14,221 nt of DNA, taken from WTAW01 sp050124775. GTDB lineage: Bacteria > Acidobacteriota > Aminicenantia > Aminicenantales > Aminicenantaceae. The notes under the pieces were generated by a model. It searched no databases, was not told where the DNA came from, and saw only the letters and a list, made by a program, of their open reading frames with translations. The first letter of the stretch is position 1; every line of letters begins with the position of its first letter. The stretch is taken from contig JASFEP010000069.1 of assembly GCA_050124775.1 (NCBI GenBank), forward strand, positions 1 to 14,221. Reading direction: 5' to 3'. Shown here piece after piece: positions 7,704-14,221 of this stretch. A program made the position numbers and the translations under genes.

Positions 7704-8792
7704 TTACCTCAGTTTTAGCGTTGTTAAGCTGAACAGGGCAAATATGATGCCCAGTATCCAAAATCTGACCACGACCTTTTGCTCCGACCATCCCTTGAGC
7801 TCAAAATGGTGGTGGAGCGGAGCCATAAGAAATACGCGCTTTCCCCCCGAGATCTTGAAGTAGGCCACCTGGAGGAGAACAGAAAGCGCTTCGAGCACGA
7901 AAACTCCTGCAACCATCAACAGGAGGAATTCTTGTTTGATCATTATCGCCACTGCACCGATCGTTCCTCCAAGGGAAAGTGCGCCCACATCGCCCATGAA
8001 CATTTCAGCCGGATGGCAGTTATACCAGAGAAAGCCCAAGCATGCACCGGCCAGAGCCCCCAAGAAGATTGTGAGTTCAGAGGCGGGCGGCACAGGGGTA
8101 ATGTTCAGATATTGGGACCAGAGAGCATGGCCCGCAATATAAGACAATGCCGTAAAAGCGGTTGCACTTATGAGTGTGAGACCTATGGCCAGGCCATCCA
8201 ACCCATCGGCAAGATTAACTCCGTTGGATGCTCCTACCAGTATGAACATGGCCCAAGGAAGATACAAGAATCCCAAGTAGGGCGTCCATTGTTTGAAAAA
8301 CGGAAAACTCAAGTTCAGGATGAAATCCCCCCTCCAGCCGAGATATATCAGCACGAGGCCGATAACGCCGGAGAGCAATATCTGCAAGATCATCTTGCGT
8401 CTCGCCACCAATCCCGAGGGTTTTTTCGCGATGATCTTCAGGTAGTCATCCCAAAATCCGATGAGACCGAAGGAGATCATGGTAAATATGGCAAGCCAGA
8501 CATATTTGTTGCTTAAATCGCACCATAAGATCGTGGGAAGGATCGTGCAGCTGATGATGAGTAGTCCCCCCATGGAGGGAGTCCCTTTTTTTTCATCGTG
8601 AGATTTGGGGCCATCACTCCGGATTTCTTCGCCTATCTGGTATTTTTTTAAGAGCTTGATCATACAGGGTCCGAGAAGCAAACTGAGAAGAAGAGCCGTG
8701 ATTCCTGCCAAGGCCGTTCTCACCGTGATGTACCGGAAGACATTGAAGAATATGAAATAATCTTTCAACGGTACCAGAAGCCAGAAGAGCAT
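7704..8792 (-). CDS. mraY: Phospho-N-acetylmuramoyl-pentapeptide-transferase MraY
   Basis: MraY is the polytopic enzyme that transfers phospho-MurNAc-pentapeptide to undecaprenyl phosphate, making lipid I. The 362-residue length and strongly hydrophobic profile fit its ten membrane helices. Seen: an N-terminus typical of MraY (MLFWLLVPL), GTPSMGG (70-76; often GTPTMGG), the Asp pair FWDDYLK (113-119), NGVNLADGLDGLA (190-202), FMGDVGALSLGG (265-276) with Asp 268, and MAPLHHHFELKGW (323-335) with three His at 327-329. These are the known catalytic and Mg-binding positions, and all are kept. The start ATG is 4 bases after the murF stop and has GAGGAAGG upstream, inside the end of murF. Confidence 0.98.
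   Translation of the reverse strand: MLFWLLVPLKDYFIFFNVFRYITVRTALAGITALLLSLLLGPCMIKLLKKYQIGEEIRSDGPKSHDEKKGTPSMGGLLIISCTILPTILWCDLSNKYVWLAIFTMISFGLIGFWDDYLKIIAKKPSGLVARRKMILQILLSGVIGLVLIYLGWRGDFILNLSFPFFKQWTPYLGFLYLPWAMFILVGASNGVNLADGLDGLAIGLTLISATAFTALSYIAGHALWSQYLNITPVPPASELTIFLGALAGACLGFLWYNCHPAEMFMGDVGALSLGGTIGAVAIMIKQEFLLLMVAGVFVLEALSVLLQVAYFKISGGKRVFLMAPLHHHFELKGWSEQKVVVRFWILGIIFALFSLTTLKLR
7706..7711 (-). promoter_or_regulatory. Ribosome binding site of murD
   Basis: TGAGGT on the minus strand gives GAGG 4 bases before the GTG of murD and runs into the mraY TAA stop. It supports the GTG, since the murD reading frame shows no better-placed start. Confidence 0.6.
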
Positions 8793-8796
8793 ATGT

Positions 8797-10176
8797 CTAT
8801 CCTTCCTCCCTCAGGCGTTCGATAATGCATTCCATCTTCACGCCTCGTGATCCCTTGACCAGGATTAGATCTCCCTGTTCGAGGAATTTTCCCAGACTCT
8901 CAGCCGCCCCTCGTGAATTATCGAAAGTATGAATGCAGTCTTTTGGCATCCCGGCTTCTCGTGCCCCATCAGCCATATGTTTGGCTAAAGGGCCGACAGT
9001 GACCAGAATCTCGAACCCGCTTTCTACAACCTGTTTTCCTGCGGAAAAATGATACTCGGCAGCATCCTCACCGAGCTCTAGCATATCCCCTAAAACTGCG
9101 ATTTTCCGCTTGGCAGGAAGCTCTGCCACACTCTTCAGGGTAGCTTTAAGGGCGGCGGGATTCGAGTTGTAGGAATCGTCGATGAGCCTTTTGTTATTCT
9201 CGAGGAGGAAAACAGTCCCCCTTGCTGCAGATGGCTTGAGCTGAGCGGCCTGTTCGATTATTGGCTCCACCGGAACAGAGAATGTGAAGGCTACGGCCAC
9301 GGCTGCGAGAAAATTCGAGAGCATACTGTCGTAGAAGAAGGGAAGAGTGATTCGTTCTCCTCTCCCGCCATAGTTGAGCTCAAAAGACATCCCATCGAGT
9401 CCGAGCTTCTGGATGTTTTGAGCGGATATATCCCAGTTCCTCGTAATCCCGAAAAGTACTTTTTCTCCTTTCCATGACGAAGATAATTTTTTAATCCAGG
9501 GGTCGTCTCCGTTGAGAACTGCCGTTCCATTGGCTTTCATTCCTTCGAGGATTTCTCTTTTTGCATCTGCGATGTTGGCCATGGTCTTCAAGAATTTGAG
9601 ATGCACGGGTTGCACATTTGTGATCACCGCAACATCCGGTGGGGCGATCTGTGTCAGGCGATTGATTTCTCCCGCATGACTCATCCCCATCTCCAGAACA
9701 GCGATCTGGTGATCGTCCTCCAGTTTTAGAACAGATAGCGGAAGGCCTAGGTGATTATTGAAGTTGCCCTCGGATTTAAGGACCTTGAATAGCTGAGAAA
9801 GTAGAGCCGAGGTGAACTCTTTGGTTGTTGTTTTTCCTATGCTGCCTGTAATACCCACAACTTTGACGGGGTGCTCTCGGAGGGTATTTTGGGCCAGGAT
9901 TTGGAGGGCTTCAAGGGTGTTGGGGACCTTGATCAGGGCGAAGTCATCAAAAGGAGGGATGATTTTTTGTGAAATGACTGCGCCCGATGCGCCTTTGTCA
10001 GCAGCCTGTCCGATAAAATCGTGCCCGTTCCTCTCGGCAACTAAAGCAAAAAAGAGTTCACCCGGCTCGGATAACCTTGAGTCGATGTTGAATTTATGAA
10101 AAGAAAGAGATGGAGGACCCTGGAGGATTTCACCCTTTATTTTGTCTTTAAGCTGATACAAACTGTACTCGACCAA
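8797..10176 (-). CDS. murF: UDP-MurNAc-tripeptide--D-Ala-D-Ala ligase MurF
   Basis: MurF adds the D-Ala-D-Ala dipeptide to the UDP-MurNAc-tripeptide, completing the cytoplasmic precursor. The 459-residue length is usual. Seen: an N-terminal domain with FNIDSR (29-34), the ATP loop GITGSIGKTTTKEF (108-121), NFNNHLGLPLS (138-148), LEMGMSHAGEI (161-171), DDSYNSNPAALKAT (333-346), LGDMLELG (362-369) and KGSRGVKME (441-449). The NHLGLPL, MGMSHAGEI and DSYNSNP motifs are diagnostic for MurF. The third P-loop residue is Ile, where Ser is commoner (GSSGKT). The start appears to be TTG: no ATG or GTG is available in frame nearby, GGAGG lies 10 bases upstream, and the murE stop is 2 bases before. A second TTG at codon 6 is the only close alternative and would be worse placed. 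Confidence 0.96.
   Translation of the reverse strand: MVEYSLYQLKDKIKGEILQGPPSLSFHKFNIDSRLSEPGELFFALVAERNGHDFIGQAADKGASGAVISQKIIPPFDDFALIKVPNTLEALQILAQNTLREHPVKVVGITGSIGKTTTKEFTSALLSQLFKVLKSEGNFNNHLGLPLSVLKLEDDHQIAVLEMGMSHAGEINRLTQIAPPDVAVITNVQPVHLKFLKTMANIADAKREILEGMKANGTAVLNGDDPWIKKLSSSWKGEKVLFGITRNWDISAQNIQKLGLDGMSFELNYGGRGERITLPFFYDSMLSNFLAAVAVAFTFSVPVEPIIEQAAQLKPSAARGTVFLLENNKRLIDDSYNSNPAALKATLKSVAELPAKRKIAVLGDMLELGEDAAEYHFSAGKQVVESGFEILVTVGPLAKHMADGAREAGMPKDCIHTFDNSRGAAESLGKFLEQGDLILVKGSRGVKMECIIERLREEG
8801..8808 (-). promoter_or_regulatory. Ribosome binding site of mraY
   Basis: GAGGAAGG on the minus strand lies 8 bases before the mraY ATG, within the last codons of murF. It gives the ATG good support. 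Confidence 0.65.
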
Positions 10177-10178
10177 TG

Positions 10179-11645
10179 CTACTTTTCCTCCATCTCTTTC
10201 AAAAAATTTCTGATGATATCCGCGTCTTTGAATGGGATGGTCTTGTCTTTTAAAACTTGATAATCTTCATGCCCTTTCCCGGCGACCAGCACACAATCCC
10301 CTCTCTTTGCGATGGAAAGGGCCTTATGAATGGCCGCTTTCCTGTCGGGCTCGAGTTCATACTTGTTGGAGCCGGTTTTTTTTATTCCTTCTTCGATGTC
10401 CGCGAGTATTGCGAGGGGGTTTTCTGTGCGGGGGTTATCCGAAGTGAGGATCGTCCTGTCGGCATAGAGACCCGCAACTTCCCCCATGCGCGGCCTTTTA
10501 AAGCGATCGCGGTCTCCGCCAGCGCCGAAGACGAGTATGGTCCTGCCGAAGTTCAGTTCCTTTGCAGTTTCCAGGAGGTTTTTGAGAGCATCGTCTGTGT
10601 GGGCATAGTCGACAAAGATGTTGTACCCAAAGGCGTTTTTAATCCTTTCGAATCGCCCGGGGACTCCCTCCAGCGCAGCGATTCCTTGCTTGATCGAGTG
10701 TATGGGCAGATTCAGGGTCAGAGAGCATGCGATCGATGCAAGGATGTTATACATGTTCGGTTTCCCGAGAAGGGTTGAGGTCACGGATATCTTTCCGCCG
10801 GGATATTTGACGCCCATCTCCAGACCCTCCTGAGAAAAACTGAAGTCCTCTGCGCGGATCGTGGCGGAAGGTTCTGTCCCATAAGTAATACCTCCCATCG
10901 CGAGTTCTTTCAGTAACTTTTTTCCCCAGGGATCGTCGCGGTTGACCACCGCCATCTTTTTTCTGGAGGGCATCAGAAACAGCTTCTTTTTGGCTTCAAA
11001 GTACAGATCCATCGTCTGATGGTAGTCCAAATGTTCGCCGCTCAGGTTGGTGAACACGGCCACATCAAAATCGACTCCTGTAACGCGGTTGAGCTCCAAT
11101 GAGTGGGAGGACACTTCCATCACACAATGTGTTGCGCCCGAATCCAACATCTCTCTCATCATCCTTTGAATATCCGGAGCTTCTGGCGTTGTCCTCTCTG
11201 CGGCTCGTTTAACGCCGGGACCTCGATAGGAGATCGTTCCGATCACACCTGTTTTGACATTGGCTTTTTCCAGGATCGCCTCGAGAATGTATGTAACTGT
11301 TGTTTTTCCTTTCGTGCCCGTGATCCCGACAATTTTGAGTTTTTGCGAAGGCTGGCCGTAGAAGTTAGCGGCGCAGAGGGCCATCGCTATCCTTGGATTA
11401 CAAACCTGTATCCATGTCTTTGCAAAATTTGCAGGCCTCTCTCGTTCCGAGAGGACAGCGATAGCTCCCCGCTCCAAGGCCTCTTCTATAAAATCATGCC
11501 CATCCGCATTTTCTCCTTTCAATGCGACAAAAAGGGCATCGGGTTGGACGGTTCTTGAAGAGCAGGAAATTCCACGAATGTTTTGGTCCTTGTCCCCATA
11601 TATGTGCATGCTGGGTACTCCTGCCAGGAGGTCCGTGAGCTTCAT
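10179..11645 (-). CDS. murE: UDP-MurNAc-L-Ala-D-Glu--meso-diaminopimelate ligase MurE
   Basis: MurE adds the third residue of the stem peptide. The 488-residue product has the motif DNPR (403-406), which in this family goes with meso-diaminopimelate rather than L-lysine as substrate. Other motifs: SSRTVQPDALFVAL (29-42), the ATP loop GITGTKGKTT (107-116), RTTPEAPDI (151-159), MEVSSHSLELNRV (176-188), NLSGEHLDYH (200-209), YFEAKKKLF (215-223) with the likely carbamylated Lys 219, VDYAHTDDAL (345-354), GAGGDRD (374-380) and AGKGHEDYQ (455-463). The P-loop has Lys where Asn is commoner (GTNGKTT). The start overlaps the ftsI stop as ATGA, and AGAGGG lies close upstream with GAGGAG further back. 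A meso-DAP wall fits a Gram-negative-type organism. Confidence 0.97.
   Translation of the reverse strand: MKLTDLLAGVPSMHIYGDKDQNIRGISCSSRTVQPDALFVALKGENADGHDFIEEALERGAIAVLSERERPANFAKTWIQVCNPRIAMALCAANFYGQPSQKLKIVGITGTKGKTTVTYILEAILEKANVKTGVIGTISYRGPGVKRAAERTTPEAPDIQRMMREMLDSGATHCVMEVSSHSLELNRVTGVDFDVAVFTNLSGEHLDYHQTMDLYFEAKKKLFLMPSRKKMAVVNRDDPWGKKLLKELAMGGITYGTEPSATIRAEDFSFSQEGLEMGVKYPGGKISVTSTLLGKPNMYNILASIACSLTLNLPIHSIKQGIAALEGVPGRFERIKNAFGYNIFVDYAHTDDALKNLLETAKELNFGRTILVFGAGGDRDRFKRPRMGEVAGLYADRTILTSDNPRTENPLAILADIEEGIKKTGSNKYELEPDRKAAIHKALSIAKRGDCVLVAGKGHEDYQVLKDKTIPFKDADIIRNFLKEMEEK
10187..10191 (-). promoter_or_regulatory. Ribosome binding site deciding the murF TTG start
   Basis: GGAGG on the minus strand lies within the 3' end of murE, 10 bases before the TTG. 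It makes this TTG preferable to the next TTG five codons on. The spacing is a little long, so initiation may be modest or coupled to murE. Confidence 0.6.
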
Positions 11646-13393
11646 CGTCCCTCTGCACTCCTCGCCCTTGCGGTCATTATTGTCTTTGGAAGAGGTTCAT
11701 CTTTGGGAAGTTGAAGATAGCGAAGTGTCTGAGAGGCGATTGCCTGGAACACAGGGGCGGCAACATCGCCTCCATAAAAAAGCCCTTTGGGTTCATCCAC
11801 GACCACCACAATCGCCAAAACCGGATTTTCGACAGGCACGAAACCGGCAAACGACGCGGTGTGTATTTTGTTTGAATACCGTCCGATGGAAGGGTCGAAT
11901 TTTTGTGCCGTCCCAGTTTTTCCAGCAGCGCGGTAACCATCGATCCGGGCTTTTGTTCCTGTTCCCCTGAGGACCGCATTCTCCAAGATTCGCGAGAGGG
12001 TTTGCGCTGTATTCTCTGAAATGACTCTCCGGAATTCCAGGGCAGTATCCTGCTGTTCCCCGGACGACATCTGGATCCTCTTGACGACACGAGGGGATGT
12101 GACGATCCCATTGTTCGCGACCGCACTGATGGCCTGCAGCATCTGGACGGCGGTGACGGAGATCTCATATCCGATAGAAAGGGAGTAGAGTGAAATGCCG
12201 GTCCAGTTTTTTACAGGCCGGAAGATTCCTCTTTCCTCTGCGGGAAGGTCGATTCCAGATCTTTCCCCAAAGCCATAGGCCTTGATCATTGCGTACAAGT
12301 TATCCTCACCTATGCGTTCTCCGATCTGTATCGTTCCCACATTGGATGAATGGATGATGACATCCGGAAATGTCAGTATCCCCATTTTTTTATGATCCCA
12401 AACCGTTTTTCCTGGCACTTGTATTTTTCCGGGAGTGCAGTCGAACACATCGCGGAGTCGTACGCAATTGTTCTCAAGCGCCGCGGATGCAGTGACGATC
12501 TTGAATGTTGAGCCGGGATCGAAGGTGTGATGGATGGCGCGATTTCTATCGACTCTGGATGCGCTCGGGGGAGGGGCGTTCAGATCGAACGTAGGAAGGC
12601 TGGCCATTGCCAGTATTTCCCCTGTACTGGGATGGGATATGATCACCGTTCCCCAGAGAGCTTGTGTTTCTCGTAAGGCCTTGGCCAGTTCTTTTTCAGT
12701 GATATACTGAATGGTCTCATCAATGGTTAAGATCAAATCCTTCCCGGGTTCAGGCTCTTTGAGAATCTCGAAGCGGTATTCCCTGTGTTTGGCATCCTTC
12801 AAGATCAGCCGTTTCCCCTTCTCTCCTTCGAGGATAGTGTTGTATCTGTACTCGATCCCGCTCTGGCCCCTGTCGTCGATATTCACCCGTCCAATGAGTT
12901 GAGCCGCTCGTTTTCCATGGGGATAGAACCTTTTATTCTCATTGTCGAAATGAATACCGGTCAAGTTGAGCTCTTTCACACGATCGGCCAGTTCGGGCTC
13001 GACCTCGCGCTTGATCCAGATGAAAGACTTTCCCTTTTTTATCCGGGAATATATAGAATCCAGGGAGCTCGGGGATAAGCCAAGGATCCTTCTCAGCTTA
13101 TTGATCTTCCTCCGGTGGGATTCAAGGGATTCGTCCTTCGGCGGATAGTAAAAAATGGATGGGCGAGGCAGACTCCTGGCGAGGATTGTCCCTGATCGAT
13201 CGAAGATTGTCCCCCTCTGAGGAATAATTGCTTCAACATCATGATTCTGTTTCAAAACTTCGGACTTGAATTTTTTATGGTTGACGACCTGGAGTTCGAC
13301 CAGCCGCATCACGACAACGCCCAGCCAGAGAAAGAGAAAAAAGAGCAGGATGAATGTCCTGGTATTGATCCTTTTTTCTTGTGGATTTTTCAT
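11642..13393 (-). CDS. ftsI: Septal peptidoglycan transpeptidase FtsI (PBP3, class B PBP)
   Basis: FtsI cross-links septal peptidoglycan in the periplasm and pairs with FtsW. From the ATG at 13393 the protein has 583 residues: a short basic cytoplasmic tail, one membrane segment (about 13-31), the PBP dimerisation domain starting with RGTIFDRSG (60-68) and RFYPHGKRAAQLIG (155-168), and the transpeptidase domain. The catalytic motifs are complete: STFK (295-298, nucleophile Ser 295), SSN (349-351) and KTGT (492-495). There are no PASTA domains; the protein ends in a short basic tail. An open frame runs 88 codons further upstream, but that part lies over ftsL, is rich in Arg, Gly and Pro and looks nothing like a PBP. 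The ATGA overlap with the ftsL stop also favours 13393. The Shine-Dalgarno is weak (GAAGA), so translation is probably coupled to ftsL. It overlaps murE by 4 bases. Confidence 0.96.
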   Translation of the reverse strand: MKNPQEKRINTRTFILLFFLFLWLGVVVMRLVELQVVNHKKFKSEVLKQNHDVEAIIPQRGTIFDRSGTILARSLPRPSIFYYPPKDESLESHRRKINKLRRILGLSPSSLDSIYSRIKKGKSFIWIKREVEPELADRVKELNLTGIHFDNENKRFYPHGKRAAQLIGRVNIDDRGQSGIEYRYNTILEGEKGKRLILKDAKHREYRFEILKEPEPGKDLILTIDETIQYITEKELAKALRETQALWGTVIISHPSTGEILAMASLPTFDLNAPPPSASRVDRNRAIHHTFDPGSTFKIVTASAALENNCVRLRDVFDCTPGKIQVPGKTVWDHKKMGILTFPDVIIHSSNVGTIQIGERIGEDNLYAMIKAYGFGERSGIDLPAEERGIFRPVKNWTGISLYSLSIGYEISVTAVQMLQAISAVANNGIVTSPRVVKRIQMSSGEQQDTALEFRRVISENTAQTLSRILENAVLRGTGTKARIDGYRAAGKTGTAQKFDPSIGRYSNKIHTASFAGFVPVENPVLAIVVVVDEPKGLFYGGDVAAPVFQAIASQTLRYLQLPKDEPLPKTIMTARARSAEGR

Positions 13394-13704
13394 CGGTCTT
13401 CTTTTTTCTTTCTCGCTGTAGACTCGTGATGAAGGATCTGTATATCCTCGGGAGGGCTCATCCCGAGTTCGTGAGTGGCGATCTTTTCCACCCTCTCGAG
13501 AGAAAGAAGGGATGCCCTTTCCGCCTCCAGTTGTTCGATCTCTTTTTTGATCGAAGCGATGTCTTCCTCTAATTTTCGGGTTTGGTAGCCCAGACGAATG
13601 GATTCGGCCTGGTGCCAGATATAAAATGTCAGGAGGGTGATGACGAATAGCATACACAGGATCCCTAGGGCGATCTGCTTCTTGGTAAATTTTTTGCTGA
13701 CCAT
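13390..13704 (-). CDS. ftsL: Cell division protein FtsL
   Basis: FtsL is a small bitopic divisome protein that forms a coiled-coil complex with FtsB and FtsQ and helps activate FtsW-FtsI. The 104-residue product has a basic cytoplasmic start (MVSKKFTKKQ), one hydrophobic segment at about 11-29, then a charged helical region with heptad-like spacing (RKLEEDIASIKKEIEQLEAE, about 43-62) that should form the coiled coil. The segment VEKIATHELGMSPPED (about 72-87) is typical of FtsL/DivIC proteins. A basic tail ends the protein. Its place between rsmH and ftsI, plus size and topology, carry the call, since FtsL sequences diverge strongly. The ATG follows directly after the rsmH TGA, with GGAGAG 7 bases upstream. 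Its stop overlaps the ftsI ATG (ATGA). Confidence 0.92.
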   Translation of the reverse strand: MVSKKFTKKQIALGILCMLFVITLLTFYIWHQAESIRLGYQTRKLEEDIASIKKEIEQLEAERASLLSLERVEKIATHELGMSPPEDIQILHHESTARKKKEDR

Positions 13705-14221
13705 TCAGATTCTCTCCGCTGCTCTCAACTTGGCAGACCTCGCCCTGAAGTTTTCCAGTATCTCCTTCTCTGTTGGTGTAACAGGTTTTTTTGTCAAAAT
13801 TTTTAGAAAAGGGGTGCCGACGGAGGAAGAGGCCAAGTCCATGAATGTCCGTTTGACGATCCTGTCTTCCAAGGAGTGAAAGGATATCGCGACAATGCGG
13901 GTTTTTGCTTTGATCTTCACAACGATGCGTTCAAAAAAATCGGATAGGCCCTTCAGCTCCTGGTTGATCTCGATCCGTAACGCCTGGAAAACGCGGGCAG
14001 CTGGATGAGTTTTTCCCCTCTGCGGTCGCCAATTGCAGACGTCCTCGACGATTTTTAGAAGATCGGTGGTCGTTTCAATTTTTTTAAACTTTCTCAGGGA
14101 AACGATGGCCTTTGCCAGCTTTCTTGCCTGTCTGAGCTCGCCGTAATCGTAAAATATTTGCGCCAGCCTTTTCTCAGAAGATTTGTTCACGAGCTTGGCG
14201 GCTGTAGTCTTATTTCTGAGG
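13705..14221 (-). CDS. rsmH: 16S rRNA (cytosine1402-N4)-methyltransferase RsmH, C-terminal part (cut by window edge)
   Basis: RsmH (MraW) methylates N4 of C1402 in the decoding centre of 16S rRNA with S-adenosylmethionine. The frame is open to the window edge, so this is the last 171 residues of a protein usually near 300; the SAM-binding N-terminal motifs lie outside. A GTG at 14190 is not the start, because the codons before it (LRNKTTAAKL) continue the family sequence into VNKSSEKRLAQIFYDYGE. Diagnostic motifs in the fragment: HPAARVFQALRIEIN (72-86), ISFHSLEDRIVKR (112-124) and the C-terminal RSAKLRAAERI (161-171). The stop TGA abuts the ftsL ATG with no gap. rsmH is normally at or near the head of dcw clusters, so mraZ and the main promoter may be just upstream. 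Confidence 0.96.
   Translation of the reverse strand, partial: LRNKTTAAKLVNKSSEKRLAQIFYDYGELRQARKLAKAIVSLRKFKKIETTTDLLKIVEDVCNWRPQRGKTHPAARVFQALRIEINQELKGLSDFFERIVVKIKAKTRIVAISFHSLEDRIVKRTFMDLASSSVGTPFLKILTKKPVTPTEKEILENFRARSAKLRAAERI
13712..13717 (-). promoter_or_regulatory. Ribosome binding site of ftsL
   Basis: GGAGAG on the minus strand lies within the last codons of rsmH, 7 bases before the ftsL ATG. It fits normal initiation at that ATG. Confidence 0.6.

Larger units (their letters stand above)
1..14221 (-). other. dcw (division and cell wall) operon, internal segment
   Basis: Thirteen consecutive genes on one strand follow the classical dcw order: rsmH, ftsL, ftsI, murE, murF, mraY, murD, ftsW, murG, murC, ftsQ, ftsA, ftsZ. 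Junctions in that order are 0, -4, -4, +2, +4, +1, +1, -4, +8, +4, -1 and +9 bases, so only 29 bases are non-coding. Three junctions are ATGA overlaps (ftsL/ftsI, ftsI/murE, ftsW/murG) and one is TAATG (ftsQ/ftsA). This implies co-transcription and translational coupling. There is no room for internal terminators or promoters outside coding sequence; any internal promoter would lie within a gene. Both ends are cut: rsmH lacks its 5' part (mraZ often lies further upstream) and ftsZ lacks its 3' part. Confidence 0.97.

Noticed and set aside
7779..8516. A 245-codon plus-strand open frame inside mraY
   Set aside because: It is antisense to mraY, rich in His, Gln and Arg as expected from the complement of a membrane protein gene, and has no domain signature or convincing start site.
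13394..13657. An 88-codon N-terminal extension of the ftsI frame
   Set aside because: It overlaps ftsL fully, its composition is unlike any PBP leader, and the ATG at 13393 gives the normal short cytoplasmic tail plus membrane segment and an ATGA overlap.
14188..14190. GTG as a start codon for rsmH
   Set aside because: The frame continues upstream to the window edge with RsmH-like sequence, and a start here would remove the SAM-binding half of the enzyme.
1..14221. A novel defence, mobile or biosynthetic system in the window
   Set aside because: All thirteen frames are standard dcw genes with intact motifs and no inserted or unexplained gene. I see no direct repeats, inverted repeats or composition break suggesting an insertion.

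Overview
The whole window is one stretch of a bacterial division and cell wall (dcw) gene cluster, read entirely from the minus strand. In transcription order (high to low coordinates) it holds rsmH (3' part only), ftsL, ftsI, murE, murF, mraY, murD, ftsW, murG, murC, ftsQ, ftsA and ftsZ (5' part only). Each gene was identified from family motifs visible in its translation. Only about 29 bases lie between genes. Every junction is either a 1-4 base overlap or a gap of 0-9 bases, so the cluster is almost certainly one operon whose promoter lies upstream, past base 14221. There is no stretch above 300 bases without a gene. I see no RNA gene, mobile element, CRISPR array, terminator or internal promoter that I can support.

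The genes form one pathway. MurC, MurD, MurE and MurF add the stem peptide to UDP-MurNAc in the cytoplasm. MurE carries the DNPR motif that goes with meso-diaminopimelate. MraY moves the product onto undecaprenyl phosphate and MurG adds GlcNAc to give lipid II. FtsW polymerises and FtsI cross-links lipid II at the septum, with FtsL and FtsQ as divisome scaffold and regulatory proteins. FtsA ties the FtsZ ring to the membrane. RsmH is the 16S rRNA methyltransferase that commonly heads such clusters. murB and ddl, often found between murC and ftsQ, are absent here: murC and ftsQ are 4 bases apart.

The organism is probably a Gram-negative-type bacterium with meso-DAP peptidoglycan and moderate GC. 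FtsI has no C-terminal PASTA domains. By impression, the sequence style of FtsL, FtsZ and MurC recalls Acidobacteriota (including Aminicenantes-like lineages) or deltaproteobacterial-type groups. This is inference without database support and I hold it loosely.

I found no undescribed system. The points worth a second look are small: unusual residues in conserved motifs of FtsZ and FtsW, P-loop variants in MurE and MurF, the missing murB/ddl, the rare TTG start of murF, and ribosome binding sites fused to the preceding stop codon at murC and ftsZ.
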